Shown piece after piece: positions 50,709 to 62,987 of a stretch of 64,000 nt of DNA. The stretch comes from Trichodelitschia bisporula (taxonomy: Eukaryota; Ascomycota; Dothideomycetes; Phaeotrichales; Phaeotrichaceae). The notes under the pieces are model-generated. The model was not told where the DNA came from. It worked only from the letters and a program-made list of their open reading frames with translations, and did no database searches. The stretch covers positions 1 through 64,000 of the forward strand of contig ML996704.1 of the NCBI GenBank assembly GCA_010356995.1, written 5' to 3'. Within the stretch, counting starts at the first letter, position 1. Each line of letters begins with the position of its first letter. Both the position numbers and the translations under genes were made by a program.

Positions 50709-51619
50709 CTACTTCCCGTCTCCAACCTCCACACTCCCCGCCTTCTTAAAGTCCGGCGTAATCCCCGCATTCTCACACGCAGCGCGGTACACCGCCAGCT
50801 CCTCCAGCGCCTGCACCTTCTCCGCCTTGATGCGGTCACAGCTCGCCGACAGCTCGTTGATCGCCTGGTCGAGAAGCAGCTTCTCCAGCGTCCACTTCTC
50901 AATGTTTTGAGATTCGTTATCCTTCAGCTGCGTAATGTACTGCACCGCACGCTGGAGGATCGATCCCTTGTTCTTCTCGCAGCCAGGTACAATCTTGGCC
51001 AGCTCATTGATACCTTCGTTGATGGTCTCGCGACGACGACGCTCGACTTGTGCGCGTTAGCGACACTCCGAATACGAAAACAACGACGAAACCTACCCTC
51101 CTTGTGGTTGTCACGCCGCACACGATGCCACTCCTCACTCCCAACCGCCGGCTTCTGCGTCGGCGTCCCCTGCGGCCCACTCCCAGCCTCCTTCAACTGC
51201 TCCTCAAGCCCATGATACGGCGTACCACCCATAAACGACCCATCAGCCATCTGCTGCGGCGCCTGGTACTGCACGACAAGCGCCTCAGCGACACTGTTCG
51301 GCTGCGGCTGCGGAGCGAGGTTGTAGTGGCTAAGGGCTGCCTGCGCCGTGTCGCTCGCCGAGCTCGTCGCGACGCCCTGGCCTCCAGCACCGGAACCGCC
51401 GTTGGCATGAAGTTCGTGCGCGCCCGAGTTGTGGGCAATCAGCTGGCTCATGGCTTGCTCGTCGTACTCGATGTCGTGGTCCTGCGTCGCCATATCGGAG
51501 CCCCGCGTCGGCGGCGGCGGGTACGCGGGAGCGGGGCGCGCCTCGTGGTGCTCAGCCGCAGCACGCTTACGCTTATTCGAAGAATGATGCGAAGACGTCG
51601 TAGTTTCCTGAGCCATCAT
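50709..51619 (-). CDS. CBF1: CBF1-like bHLH transcription factor
   Basis: The product has 286 residues from exons 51619-51097 and 51046-50709 (intron 50 nt, acceptor AAG). A disordered N-terminus with a basic patch (NKRKRAAAEHHEARP) leads to the bHLH at about 168-220. The basic region DNHKEVERRRRETINEG contains the H-E-R residues that read CACGTG; helix 2 is KGSILQRAVQYITQL. A heptad region follows (about 222-265), so it is bHLH-zipper-like. The GSEEWHRVRRDNHKEVERRRRE block is typical of Cbf1/CPF1. Cbf1 binds RTCACRTG at sulfur-assimilation promoters, and at centromeres in yeasts. The start is the first of two adjacent ATGs. Confidence 0.9.
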
Positions 51620-53526
51620 AGAGGCGGTTCTGCGTCAAAAGATGATGCGGCTGCTGAATGCACGACTGCTTGCTGCGGCTGGCGAGGAGAAAAAAGTTAG
51701 CCATGCTTGCTACGAAAATACAAGGCAATTGTGCCGTGATTGCTCCCCGGCGACGAGCGAGGCCACGACGGGAACAAACACGCGCTGCCCGCTGCACGTA
51801 GCCTGCCCCTCGTTCGCGCGGCCGTTGGGTCGCCTCATGTCGTTGCCAAGAGCAGCGTTGCGCTGCGGACAGCTGATAAGCTGCCTGGTGCTGCACCCCG
51901 CAAACCGCCGTCCACTGGCCCGCACCTCACTCACCCTCACTCACCACTCCACTGCGACGCATCGCAAACGTTGTCGACGCGTATGAGAGCGCGCGATGCA
52001 GCATGCGCAGTGACAGAGGAGGTTCGCAGTGAAGAAGAGGCATTGCGGGCGCATGCGCCGCGGCGGCGGACGGAGACGTAGGCAAGCACAGCGACAACGA
52101 CGACGCGGAGCCCAGGCGCAAAAGCGCAGTCGATCACAGTGATCTCAGCGATCTCAGCGGCTCTCTGCGCGTTGCAAGAGGCGAAAGGCGCGAGCAAACC
52201 GGCGCGGAATGAAGAAAGTGGTGAGGACTTACTCGTGGTGCGCGACTGGATGGTGTCAAGTCACGGGAAGGTGGAAGAAAGCGTGATCTCCAGAAAGAGG
52301 GTCGGGGCGTTGCGAAATGGTGGAGGAAAATGGGTTCAGACGAAGAGGCGGGGGGGTGGTAGGAAAAGAGATTTGGAAAGTGACCGACGCAAATCGACAA
52401 CAAGCTTTGCAAGGCGATGGCAGGGCGATATGGCAAGTTGCGTGAAGAATTATTCACCAGGAGTCGTTGCACATTCACTGATTTCCTCTCCTCTCTCTCT
52501 CTCTCTCTTTCGTTGCTGATGCTGATGGATCGAAGAGGGTATGAGGTTGTCAGGTGATGATGATGAAGGTAACGTGAGAGAGTTTCTTGGAGGGTGGGGG
52601 GGGGGAAAGTGGCAGGTGATGAGGGCGGGAGGGGGAGGGAAGCACGGGGAAGAAAGTCTTGGGAGACGCGGAAAGAGCAAAGGGCCGCGGAAAGAGCAAA
52701 GGGCACGGGGAAACTGGACGGAGGGGACGGAGTGGAGGGAGTGGACGCGTCGGCCTTTCTATTGCCCACCCCCGTGCCCCCCATCCAAGCCGACCAAGTC
52801 GAACCTGACCACTCACATCCAACCAATGATGGCACGCGCTCGCCCATCCCAAGTCGCCGCCAACCCCCTTCGGCCCAAGTCACATGTACCACCCCCCCGT
52901 AAGAGCTTAGTCTCGCCTGACCTTCACGTGAACACCGTCTCATCCGGCCAATCACGGGACTGCCCCGCCCTCCCTCCGCCCTCTTCTCATTTGGCCGACG
53001 ATATTGGGCTGATTTGAGGGCTGACAAAGCGTCGAGTCGGCCTGGATGGCGACTAACTTCGAGCCAAACTCTCGGGCTTCTCGGCTGAAATTGCCGAAAC
53101 ATACGGCTAGATTCCCTTGTTTCCCGTTTTGTCTATCAACAGGTCCGCGGATTGGAAGTCCGCAACAGAAGAGTAAAAGAAGTGGCCCTCGAGTTTCCGT
53201 TCCAAGCTCCATCGCTTTCCCATAGGCCACCAGCCACTTGAACCAGATTCCAAAGAAGATCCACACGCAAGAACGCTATCACGACAATTCGCCCTCCAAG
53301 AAGAATGAACTCATCAGCTCCGCGGGCGATTGCCCTCCATCGCCTGCATCCCTAGCATCCAAATCCTGCCCAGTCCTACACCCAGTCCCACGTCCGACCC
53401 CTATTGCCGTACCAACCCCCCAAACGTCCCCCGCTATTAAACCCATAGACTGAGAAGAGCGCTGTCCCCTTCATAACCTCGTAACCCGTTCCCCAGAAAC
53501 GCCAACGCTCCCGCTCCCAAAACTCA
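51620..53526. other. Intergenic region with CT microsatellite
   Basis: This 1.9-kb gap contains the CBF1-like promoter side and the 3' side of the Mga2-like gene. A CT-dinucleotide tract lies at 52485-52510 (nine clean CT units at 52491-52508). A TTCACGTGAA palindrome, which contains an E-box, lies at 52923-52932. Long GC-driven open frames occur on both strands at 52134-53102 but show no protein features. Confidence 0.5.
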
Positions 53527-56500
53527 TCACGCCTGTACCGGCGCAAGCTGCTCCTGCAACCGCGGCACCACCCGCTCATACACCATATTGCCCAGCTGGC
53601 GCGTCCATGCAACCACAGGCACCGCCGGTAGCTTGTAGCCCGAGTACCACCAGATAATGAGCGAGATGAGCAGCGGGAACTGCAATCCGTTAGCATCTAT
53701 ACCCAACCCCAGCAAAATGCAAAGACTTACCCAAATGTACCACAAATTACGATCATGCTTCGCCGGCGTAAGCTTCTGCTCCCTCAACCGCCTCAACTCC
53801 GCGGCCTCTTCACCACTCGGGCTAATCTTCCCAATATGCACCACCTCTCTTCCGCTGCGCCTAACCGGTCGCGGCGCCACAGGGCGCATCATCGCCGCCG
53901 TCGACGCACTCGCCTCAATCGTCTCCACCAGTTCCGGCGGCTTAGTATCAAAATCGTTATCCGCGCCCTCAGGACAAGCTTCATGGTACGGCGGGGGCGG
54001 ATCAGAGCTCGCCTCAGAGATAGCGTCGGACGCGGGCCGCGCACCATTGTACCGCGCCGGCAGCAGCGAGCTGATGCTCCGCCGCATAGTCGGGAAGTTC
54101 TGCTGGTACTCCTGGATAATGGGCGGGAGCGGCAGCTGCGGCAGGTTCGGCAGATTCCATCGCTGGCCCGTCTGGAGCTGGTTGATCTGTGCTGTGAGTT
54201 GGTCGCGCAGCGCAACCATGATGCCAGTCTCGGCGGCGTTAGCGGCGACGGTGGCGGCGGCGGCGGCCACTACGAGGTCGGCCCGAGACTCGCTGTTGCG
54301 CCGAGAAAATGCAACTGCACCGCTCGCCCGCCGTGATGCTAACCGGGTCTGCAGCGTGACCGGCTCGTCTTCCTCGCTGTCGTCGATCGCCGACTCTGAT
54401 TCCATCGACGAAATAGTGTCGCTGACGTCCGACGACGGCGGGCCCCACAACGAGCGCATCGACACGCTACTGTTCGCGCGGCTGCGCAGGTAAATGGCAC
54501 CCGCGCTGGCGGAGCGGAAGTGGCGGCGCACTTGGCGCAGACACGCCACGACCTCCGGCGACGCAGCAACGTCGATAGCAGTTGATCCCCGCAAGGTGCG
54601 CAGGTTCGTGTCCGCACCGCGCAGAATCACCTTGCGCACAATGGCCGTATGTCCGTTCATAGCGGCCATCATGAGCGGCGTAAAGCCCCCGTTGTCGGCG
54701 ACATCGGGATCCGCACCCCGCGCGAGCAGCCCTGCGACGAGCCTCTCATAGCCAAGACCGCAAGCCAGCGAAAGCATTGTCGCGCCATTCACCCCTTTCG
54801 TATCGAAAAACGGCTCGCCAGGCGAGTCCATCAAATCAATCTTCTGCAGCATCGCCACCACCGCGTCCTCACTGCTGACCATGCTGAGCACATTCGCATT
54901 GAAGCCCGAAGCCTGGCCGCCTGCAAAGCCGCCGCGCATGGATGGATTGAGCCCGAGCAGGTTCTGCGCATACTGCTGTGGATCAGCCAGCGGGCCAAGC
55001 TCCCGCGCGCACGCCGTCTTAATTGCCAGCTCGAACAGCTGATTGCGCCGGTCGTCGATGTAGGTAAAGGTCTCGCGCTGCGTCGGCAGCGGCGAATACC
55101 CCTGCTGCTGCTCCTCGACGAAGCTCACAGGCACGGGTCCCGGCGTGCGGGATGGCGGTAACAGGCAGACTAGCGTGTTCGAGTTCCAGAAGGTCGTCGT
55201 GGTAGCCTTGGCGTCGCCAAACTTGACTTCCAGGTTGCGCGAAAAGTTGCTCCCGAGTAAAATGACGTCAATACCGCCATTCATCGGTCCAGACTGCGGT
55301 GTCACCTTGAGGATGGTCGGCGTTTGTGCAGCTTGTGCCGTCGTCTCCTCCATGGTAAATGCGCTGGCAAACGGTTGGGGCATCGCCGGCATATCCGAAA
55401 AAGCGTTCATCTGCGGGCGCACAAACGATAGTGGACTCGCGGCGCGACTGGGGTGCGCCGAATTAGGCACCGAAAAGTAGCCGTTCTCGGCGTCGCGCAT
55501 CAGGTTGCCGCTAGGCGTCGGCGGGTTGGTGCCAAAGTGATTCTGCGGCATCTGCTGCTGCGCCATGGGCATCGGCCAGTCTTGAACATTGTTCATGCCG
55601 TCTGGCGACATCATTACGCTCGAGCGCGCGAGCGGACTCGTCTGCGGTACACAGGGGTGCTCGGGCGGACCCGGGCGCGTCATTTGCAGCGTGGCCGGCA
55701 GCTTGATCTGCCCGCCCGAGCTCTTACGCTTCTTCTTCGGCCCGAGTTGCGAGGACGGCGACGCGGGCCGCGAGAGCACCGGGATGGCAGGCGCCGTCGG
55801 GCTCATCATGCCAAAGTTCCACTGGTTGTTCTGGGGGTGCTCGACCGACATCGACGGCAGGTCCGTGGCAGAGTGGTAGGCGCGGCCAAGGCCAAAGTCA
55901 GGCAGCCCATTAATGCCGTTCGGCAGGACACCGTTCGGTAAGTTCTGGCCCTGCTGCATAAAGTACTGCGCCTGGTCGAGCGGCAGGCCACCGCCGTTTA
56001 TCGGCGCGTGCGTTTTGTGGTCATCGGTAATGAGAATCGACTGGGACATTTCCTGCGCGACCACGTTACCTTCGTGGTCCTTGATCGTAAATATGACCTG
56101 GAAGCCGAGTTTCTCCGATTGATGCCTGCAATAGCAGGCTATGCGCATGGGCGCGTCGACCTGCTGCGCGACGGGCGAGAAGCGGACAGTATCGGGATAC
56201 TGATCGCATGCGTTCGGCGGATGAAAGTCCTTGTATTCGACCGTGTTGAAGACAATTATGCGGTCTTGCTCGTACTGGTACCAGATGTCTTCGTTTTCCT
56301 GGTTCTTGGCCTTTTTGCGACTCGCGCGCTTCTTTTCACGCCGCACGCAGCCCGAGCATATGCGCACGGGGCCGCCATTCATCGGCGAGTCGGGATCTGC
56401 CGGGTCGGGCTCGCTGCCTTTTTTAGAGTCGTCCATTGACGGGCGGCGGACGGTGCTGTGGGGAATGCCGGAGCGGGCGCGTGCAAGGGCACGCTCTCGG

Positions 56501-57573
56501 TTCGCCGGCTTCTCCATTGCGCTGGTGCAAACGACCATGGTCGAGAGCTCAAGCGTGTCGGGCGTCTTGGGCGTCTCCTTTGCGAGGAACTTTGCTTTTG
56601 AGATGGTTTCGGTCGGTAGATGGAGGCGGCGGATGCCCTTCGGCAGCGGGTCGAGGGTGAGACGGATGTTGATCTGCGTCTCTACACGCGATTTTGTTGC
56701 AAACGGGGAGATACTAAGTTTGGGAGCCTGGCCGACGTCGGTCGGGTTGCACTTCTTGAAGAAGCCCGGTCCCATTCGGGTCGGCTGTGCGAAGCGTTGA
56801 TCGCGGAAGCCGCGTGCCTGTTGGATGTGCGAGCGCCCGTCGGGGGAAAACTCCTGCCTCCACGGCGCGCTCTCCATGGTCGCCGACGGCGGCGTGTTGT
56901 CACGGCTCGACGTGCCGATGCTGAAGGTAGCGGGTGCGCGCGCGCTTCCAAACATCTAGAGAGTTAGCAAGGTGGGCAAAGGCTATGCAGGATGAAAGCT
57001 CACCATCTCGGACGGCTCATACTTGGGCTGCGGCGGAGTCGAAAAGCTCATCGCATTCATGTTCGGCGTCATAGCCATCTTGGGACTGTTCCCTGCGCTC
57101 GTAATGCTAAACCCGTGGAGCGTATTGGCATCAAACCCGTCTTGCAGGTATACTACAGGGTCAACCTTGGGGCGGCGCTTGTCGACTTCCATCGGGCTCA
57201 TGTGGCCATCAAACGTCACGGGCGAGCTGTAGTTACTAAAGTCGTTCGGCGACGAGCTGGCCGGACTCTTGCGTTTGCGGCGGCCCGACGAGTCCGACGA
57301 CGAGTCCTGACATGAGCTTTCAGGTGATGCCGACGACATGGCGGAGCGCTGCTGGACGAACTGCACGGCGGGCGGACGGACGAGCTTCGGCTGGTCGATG
57401 ACGGTGGCGGCGGTCGGGTGCGGCGACGCAATGTACTCGGTGTTCACCCAGGCGTCGATGTCGAACTGATTTGAGGGCGTGGCTGCCGTTCCGGCATCGG
57501 CGTCGTCGAACACTTCGCTGGAGATACCCACCATTGCGGTGGCATTGGGTTTTTGGGTTGATGTGAAGAGCAT
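53527..57573 (-). CDS. Mga2/Spt23-like membrane-tethered transcription factor
   Basis: The product has 1315 residues from exons 57573-57004, 56955-53731 and 53679-53527 (introns 48 and 51 nt). A disordered N-terminus with a basic patch (GRRKRKS) precedes a conserved region at about 240-480 (LSISPFATKSRVETQINIRLTLDPLP, GPVRICSGCVRREKKRASRKKAK, YQYEQDRIIVFNTVEYKDF). An IPT/TIG immunoglobulin-like domain lies at about 730-820 (PTILKVTPQSGPMNGGIDV). Ankyrin repeats follow at about 905-995, then a disordered part and a C-terminal membrane anchor at about 1260-1282 (NLWYIWFPLLISLIIWWYSGY). This is the layout of Spt23/Mga2, ER-anchored factors freed by ubiquitin-proteasome processing to induce OLE1 and other lipid or hypoxia genes. 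The start at 57573 is the first ATG of the open exon; a second ATG lies 13 codons in. Confidence 0.93.
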
Positions 57574-58139
57574 ATTTCGCTCGGAAGGGGGGAGGGGGGA
57601 GTCCAGCGGACTGGAGTCGGCGGGTGAGAGCCGCCTGTACTCGACGGGATGCGCAGCCGAGCAATTCGCAGGCTATCTTGTGGCAGACGACAGGGAAATG
57701 GTAGGGTGTATATCGGGGTTCGATCGGTCGGAATGCTGAAGTCGAGAGAGGTTGTTAGTGCAGGTTGAGGTGTGGTGGGCGTAGAGTGGAGGTGGAAGAG
57801 CAAGCGGCGGTGACAGGCAGACTCGAGCGACACGAAGCAGGGGGGTCGGTGTGCGTGGGCGCGTGAGTGAGCGAGAGTGAACGACGGGACACGCACACAA
57901 GAGACGGGAGGGCGTGAGATATCCACGCACGTTCGCTGTCCGCGTCCGACGGGTTCGACGCAGCAAATTGGTGTTAGTGGAAGGTGAAGCTGGGGGTGAA
58001 ATGGAGGTGCGTCGAGATGAGATGGGAGGTGAGGTTGGCAGTGGAGTTTGGGGGGCCACTGGGGAGAGGAGGAGAGGGTGGAGAGCGAGAGTGAGACTGA
58101 GGCCAGAATTTGCTTGGAGCGAATGGAGAGAGAGTCACT

Positions 58140-58176
<37 letters not shown>
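58140..58176. repeat. G37 homopolymer upstream of the Mga2-like gene
   Basis: There are 37 consecutive G on the plus strand, equal to C37 on the sense strand of the Mga2-like gene, 567 bp before its ATG. It lies in the promoter or the 5' leader. Confidence 0.9.
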
Positions 58177-58178
<2 letters not shown>

Positions 58179-59973
58179 TGCTTGCAGCTCACTCTGCAGT
58201 TCCGCACTCTGAACCGTAAAGGGCAACAAAAGTTTATTATCGTCTGTTCCATTCGTCTTTCCCAAGTGGACTGTGATGTTCCTTTCCATCGTCTACGGAG
58301 GTAGAAGCTGTTCTTCATCTCGTCACTAGCTTTAGCATCGTCAATCAATCACCCGCCTCCTCTCGCCGTCCAAAAGAAGCACTACCACCACAGCCACAAC
58401 CACAACCTCCTCTATCACTACCACCACTCCATCCTTTCATCCTTTCAACCTTACACTGCATTATCACCAAACCCCGCCCGGCCCAGCACGGCGCATCCGC
58501 ATACCTGCACACATCCGCCAACAAGATAGCCCACCTTGCCCAAGCCGCCTCCCCTGCACACTATCCTCATTCTCCCGCCAAAACCCTCCGTCCAGACAGC
58601 AAAATCCCTACCCGCAGCTGCGTTCTTGAAGCGCAATCCCTCCAACCCCATCTGCAAGTCATCGAGGGCCAGGTTCGCGGCGAAGAACGGACATTAATCT
58701 GCCGCCATCCCTCCCCATCACATCCCATCCACGCCGACCAGAATGCTCCATCATCCCCTCGCAGCTCCACCATCAGCAACCATCATGGCACCCAGCCCAG
58801 CATTCGCACCCTTGGCAATGCATGCACCGCACACCTTAGCCTGCCCGTGAAGCGGGCTATCGTCCTTTGAAGCCGTTGAACTGCGTATCGTGCCTGGGCG
58901 CTCACACTAGCAACCCCGCCTTGCACCTCAGCTCAGAAACACCGTCAGGGCCACAACCACATCGCACCCAAATCGCGAGCCCGTGCCACGGGTTTAACCC
59001 CCCCGCTCCCGTAACGCTGTAAACCCCCGCACTCCCGATCCCGTCGGGTACGCAGTCTCGCCACTCGCCGTATGGCACCGCCACCTCAAGCCGCAGCAAC
59101 GAAGAATTCCCGGAGCAGTTCCAGCCTGTCAATGCCATTGAAATTGATCCGGCTGTAGCCTTCATTGCCCGCGCTGCGGTAAGCTGATGGCCGGGATGAC
59201 GATACGTCTCCTTGCGAGGGGTGCGGCTCCGCGGGGCCGGAATCGCCGCGAAAGGGCGCATCCGCCACCCTCGCGTGCTAGCTTTGACAGCGGGAAGCGA
59301 TGCGTGCTCTGTTTATGCGAGACACGGCGATATTGCGTCACGGGACGACTGGGGGGAGAGTCGGAACGCACTCCGGCCAGATATGACCAGCTAGACATGA
59401 GGCAGTTTATAGTAGTTAGGTGTAATCGGAATTGCCTATTGGTGCATTCAAGCTGGGACCTGCACTTGCTAACGTACTGTGGTATGCGGAATGACGCTAA
59501 GCGTCATGACGGCAAGCGTGCCGATCACCGACGTCAAGCCGATCGCCGTGTCCCGGGTTTCGGCTTCATCGTTCTCGGCATGCCGGCTGAGAGGAGCCGC
59601 GTCAGTATTGAGGCCGGTGACATGTTATCGGTTTCCGCCATCTACGCTCGTAGTCAGGGCAGTCAGGGCATACCGGGAGATGCTAACACCATTTATGCAT
59701 TGTATTGTCAGGTCCCGCTTCCCGCAGACCCTTGAACCCTTTGCAGCCCCATTCCACCCGCTCTTGTGTAGTGCAGGCACAACCTCGACACGTCCAATGG
59801 CTACGGAGTGAAGTCAAAAGATTGTAAAAACACGAGAGACAGGAGGGGAATATGGGACGCTCGAGACTGAACATATTATGAGTGTCTAGCATCCTCAGCT
59901 ACTCCTTCCTCCTGTCGTGCACACATGACATCATGTACGCCTTGGTATAGACGTGGAGGGAACACTGATATGG

Positions 59974-60086
59974 GAGAAAGGAGCATACTATTCTCGGGAA
60001 GGAACATGATGTAATGTGCGCATGATTGGAGGAAACAGTGTAGGAGGATACTTGGCATCACGTATTTTAGTTTTCGAAAGTCTCTT
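59974..60086. repeat. Dispersed repeat, copy 2
   Basis: This is the same orientation and order as the copy at 23411-23530, with a 26-bp identical core at 59999-60024. It continues into a C/T-rich tract. Confidence 0.7.
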
Positions 60087-60130
60087 CCTCTCTTCCTCTC
60101 TTCCTCTCTTCCTCTCTTCCTCTCTTCATC
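60079..60130. repeat. Pyrimidine microsatellite (TCTTCCTC units)
   Basis: About six imperfect tandem 8-9-nt units of the form TCTCTTCC directly follow dispersed repeat copy 2. Confidence 0.75.
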
Positions 60131-60460
60131 TCTTTGTCTTTTCACAAATCTTTTGCTTATACCGCGGCCTTATGCGTGTGTCGAGTCTATACTTCCGATG
60201 GGAGGGCAGACAGACTACGAGAATGGGATGCAGACGAACAACGATTTCCTTCCGCGCAATAAGCGCGCTATGTACAGTACACACTTCTAGACCGGGCCAG
60301 ACGGGTATTCCCAACGAACCCCAAGCACCGAACGCCTACCATCCCGTCGCGCCAGCTACAATCACCGCACCTTATATAACCAAACCTCAAACTACACCCA
60401 CCGCGGCACCATACGCCCTACGATCTAATCCAAGTAGGCAAGTACTCAAGCAGCCCAAGA

Positions 60461-62765
60461 TCAAAGCACAACCTCCAACACCCGCTCCCTCAACCTCCCC
60501 ATCTCTCTCTCCCTCTCCTTCAACGCACCCTCCGCCCTCAAACACCGTTCCCGCCAAGCATGCATATCCCCCGCGTCCTCACCCCCTCCCTCAGGCGTTC
60601 CCTCCATCCCCAGCCTTATCGTTCCCTCAACTACCACGTCCCGCATGCTAAACACCCCTCTAACACCCCCCACACTCCCCGCCCACTCAACATCAAAGCT
60701 CTCCCGCACACCCTCCTCCACCTCCCCCTCGCCCCCCTCCTCAACCGGGCTATCATACCCATCCCGTCCCACGCGGAACCGGCGCACGTGCACCATCTTC
60801 CGCTCCCCCGCTCCCCTACCCGGCCCACCCAGCCCCAGCCAACTCGCCACAACCTCCCTCCCCTCCTCCGCAACCCTCATCCGGCCAAGCATAACCGCCG
60901 CGAGGGCCCTAGCCTCCGCACCCTTCATCCGCCTCTCTCGTCCCCTAACCTCCGCGCGGAGCAAATCCGCCGCCAATGCCCTCTGCAAATCCACAACCCA
61001 CCCCGCAACCCCCGGCAACAAGGGCGGCTTCATCCCGCCCCCGCTGACCTGCACCGGCGTCTGCCCGTAGTCAGGCTCAGTCGCGCTGCTCGCGTCGCTG
61101 AAGAACGTGCTTGCCGTGCGGTGGGAGGAGGCCGTGTTCATTCCCGTGCTACTAGCCGTTGGCAGCGTGGCGGGCGTGTAGGCCGTAGTCCCGGTAGCAG
61201 GCGTTGGCGTGGCGGCACTGCCGTTCGTTACGTGAGGTGGGGCAGGAGGCGGAGGGCCGTCCAAGCGGCCGTTTACGAGCAGCGTCGGCGTAACGAGGTG
61301 CACCGGCCCGCCGGTGTGCGGCGGTACTTGCAATTGGAGCCGCTCGGGCCGGCCCGGCGGCGGGGGATTGGGGACGCGGAAGTGCGCCGGTGGGGCCGGG
61401 GGGGCCGGTGATGCGGAAGGAGATGCGCGGGGCGAGGGGCCCGCGGCGGACGGGGTGGAGATGTGGTTTCGGGAAAGGTCAATGGTGGGTCCTTCCTTTG
61501 TCTTTGGATTTGCGGGGAAAGTGACGAAGGGCCCGTCGCGGACGGAGCGGTTGGAGGGCGGCCGGCCGCGTAGCTTGCCGCTCGCTGTCGTCGTACTGCT
61601 GGGCCAGGCGGAAGACACGGCGGGGCCGTGACGGCGGCGGGAGCGCTTAGACGTCGGCGTCAGGGTAGCTGCGTCGTCGAAGTCGGGGTGTGTGGAGAGC
61701 GGGGTGATGGCGGAGAGCGGGTGCGGCGTGGAAGGCGTCTCGTTGCGCCAGCGATAATGCGGGCCCGCGGGCGCCAGTTTCGTCCCCGGCGTGAGCGCGG
61801 ACCACTGGTCAGCGCTGGGGAAGAAGTCGTCCGCCTGGGCGGACATGGGCATTGCGCTCGACGGGCAGGCGGAGTCCGGGTAGTTGAAGGCGACGGAGGT
61901 GTCGAGGTGCGGGCGCTTGGGCTCAATGGCCGACGCGGGGTCCATGTCGTCGTCGTGGTCTTCGGCGCGGCGGCGCCCGCGCTTGGGGCGGAATTTGGGG
62001 TCGAGCGCGCGGATGGCGAGGTCTTCTTCTAGCGGTACGCCGTCGCGTTGGTCTGGGAAGGGGTCGGTGGGCGCGGGGATGGCGCGGAAGTAGCTGTGCG
62101 ATTTGCCCATTAGGTAGTCGAAGAAGGCGTCGATGTGGAGGGCGCGCATCCAGCGCTGCGGTGGGGGGTTAGTCTGGTTATGGTAAGGGGGGGGGGGGGG
62201 GGGGGGGGGGGGTGGGTGGGGGGGGGGGGGGGGGGGGGGGGGGCGGGGTGCATACTTTTAGGCGCACAGAGTACTGCTGCACCTTCTGCGAACTCTGCCC
62301 CTTGTCTGCGGACGGGCGCTCCACGCCCAGCGCCAGCGCTAGCTCGGTCCAGGTCTTCACTTCCTTGGCCTCGTGCTTTTGGATCAGGCCGAAGAGTGCG
62401 TAGGTGCTGAAGCTCTTGCCGTCGGATTTGGGGGGGGAGCGGAATACTTTGCGCAGCTCGGCTGTATCGACGCTCAGTGGGAAGGAGGGGTTGCAGTAGA
62501 GGATGAAGGAGATGTAGGCGGAGTCTAGGGTGTCGTCGCGGACGTCGGGCGGGGGGAGGGCGCGGTCGCGCGGGATGTAGGGCGGTCGGGTCGTGGGGTG
62601 GGGGGAGAGGGGGTTGAAGCGCGGGGAGGGGTTGGAGGGGGTTGAGGGGGTGGCCAGGGGGGGGCGGTCGTAGAGGTGTTGTGCGTGCTGATGTTGTTGC
62701 GGTTGTTGCTGCTGGTGGTGGTGTTGTTGATGCTGGTGGTGGTGTTGTTGATGCTGCTGCTGCTG

Positions 62766-62816
<51 letters not shown>

Positions 62817-62987
62817 GATATCCAGATGCGACGGCGCAGGCAGCGTCCGCGTCACCTCCATTGCATGCTCGACCGGCGACACCGTCTGCCTATACGTCGT
62901 CGCGAAGGGCGGCGGCGCGGTATGCGCCGTGTTATAGGGTGCGTGCGAGGACATGTGCAGCGGATCGTCGGGGGGATTGAAGTCCAT
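60461..62987 (-). CDS. ARS-binding protein 2 (Abp2-domain) homologue
   Basis: The product has 808 residues from exons 62987-62256 and 62155-60461 (intron 100 nt). The first ATG is at 62987 (context AGCCATGG). The N-terminal region carries a 15-Gln run encoded by pure CAG, then a Gln/His-rich stretch. The ordered domain (about 155-270) reads DDTLDSAYISFILYCNPSFPL, then ELRKVFRSPPKSDGKSFSTYALFGLI, then KGQSSQKVQQYSVRLKRWMRALHIDAFFDYLMGK. This is the Abp2 domain of fission yeast ARS-binding protein 2 and its ascomycete relatives. The C-terminal half is Pro/Ala-rich and ends in an Arg/Glu coiled coil. It is expected to bind AT-rich replication-origin DNA in the nucleus; the role outside fission yeast is not established. 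The intron falls inside the domain and holds two G26/C26 runs. Confidence 0.88.
62156..62255 (-). other. ABP2 intron with two C26 runs
   Basis: On the sense strand the intron reads GTATGC, then C26 (62243-62218), a short ACCCA interruption, C26 (62212-62187), then a CTAAC branch and CCGCAG. It separates VRLK from RWMRALH, inside the conserved domain. Confidence 0.88.
62769..62813. repeat. (CTG)15 / (CAG)15 trinucleotide repeat
   Basis: There are fifteen uninterrupted CTG units on the plus strand, read as CAG in the ABP2 coding strand and giving a 15-residue polyglutamine run. Irregular CTG/TTG/GTG triplets flank it at 62680-62768 and encode the Gln/His-rich stretch. Confidence 0.95.

Larger units (their letters stand above)
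57574..60460. other. Intergenic region with poly(G/C) tract and repeats
   Basis: This 2.9-kb gap has no supported gene. It holds the G37 run (58140-58176), a C-rich plus-strand stretch (58330-58560), an inverted repeat ATGACGCT-A-AGCGTCAT (59491-59507), the dispersed repeat (59974-60086) and a C/T-rich repeat (60079-60130). Confidence 0.5.

Noticed and set aside
52134-53102. 322-residue Ser/Pro-rich minus-strand open frame
   Set aside because: It has low-complexity composition around a CT microsatellite; no ordered domain and no splice structure.
57444-58289. 281-residue frame with polyproline next to the Mga2-like gene
   Set aside because: The polyproline is the C37 homopolymer read as codons, and the frame differs from that of the Mga2-like exon.
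59491-59507. ATGACGCT-A-AGCGTCAT inverted repeat as a bZIP operator
   Set aside because: Symmetric and CRE-like in parts, but it lies in a gene-less stretch over 900 bp from the nearest called gene, so no target can be named.
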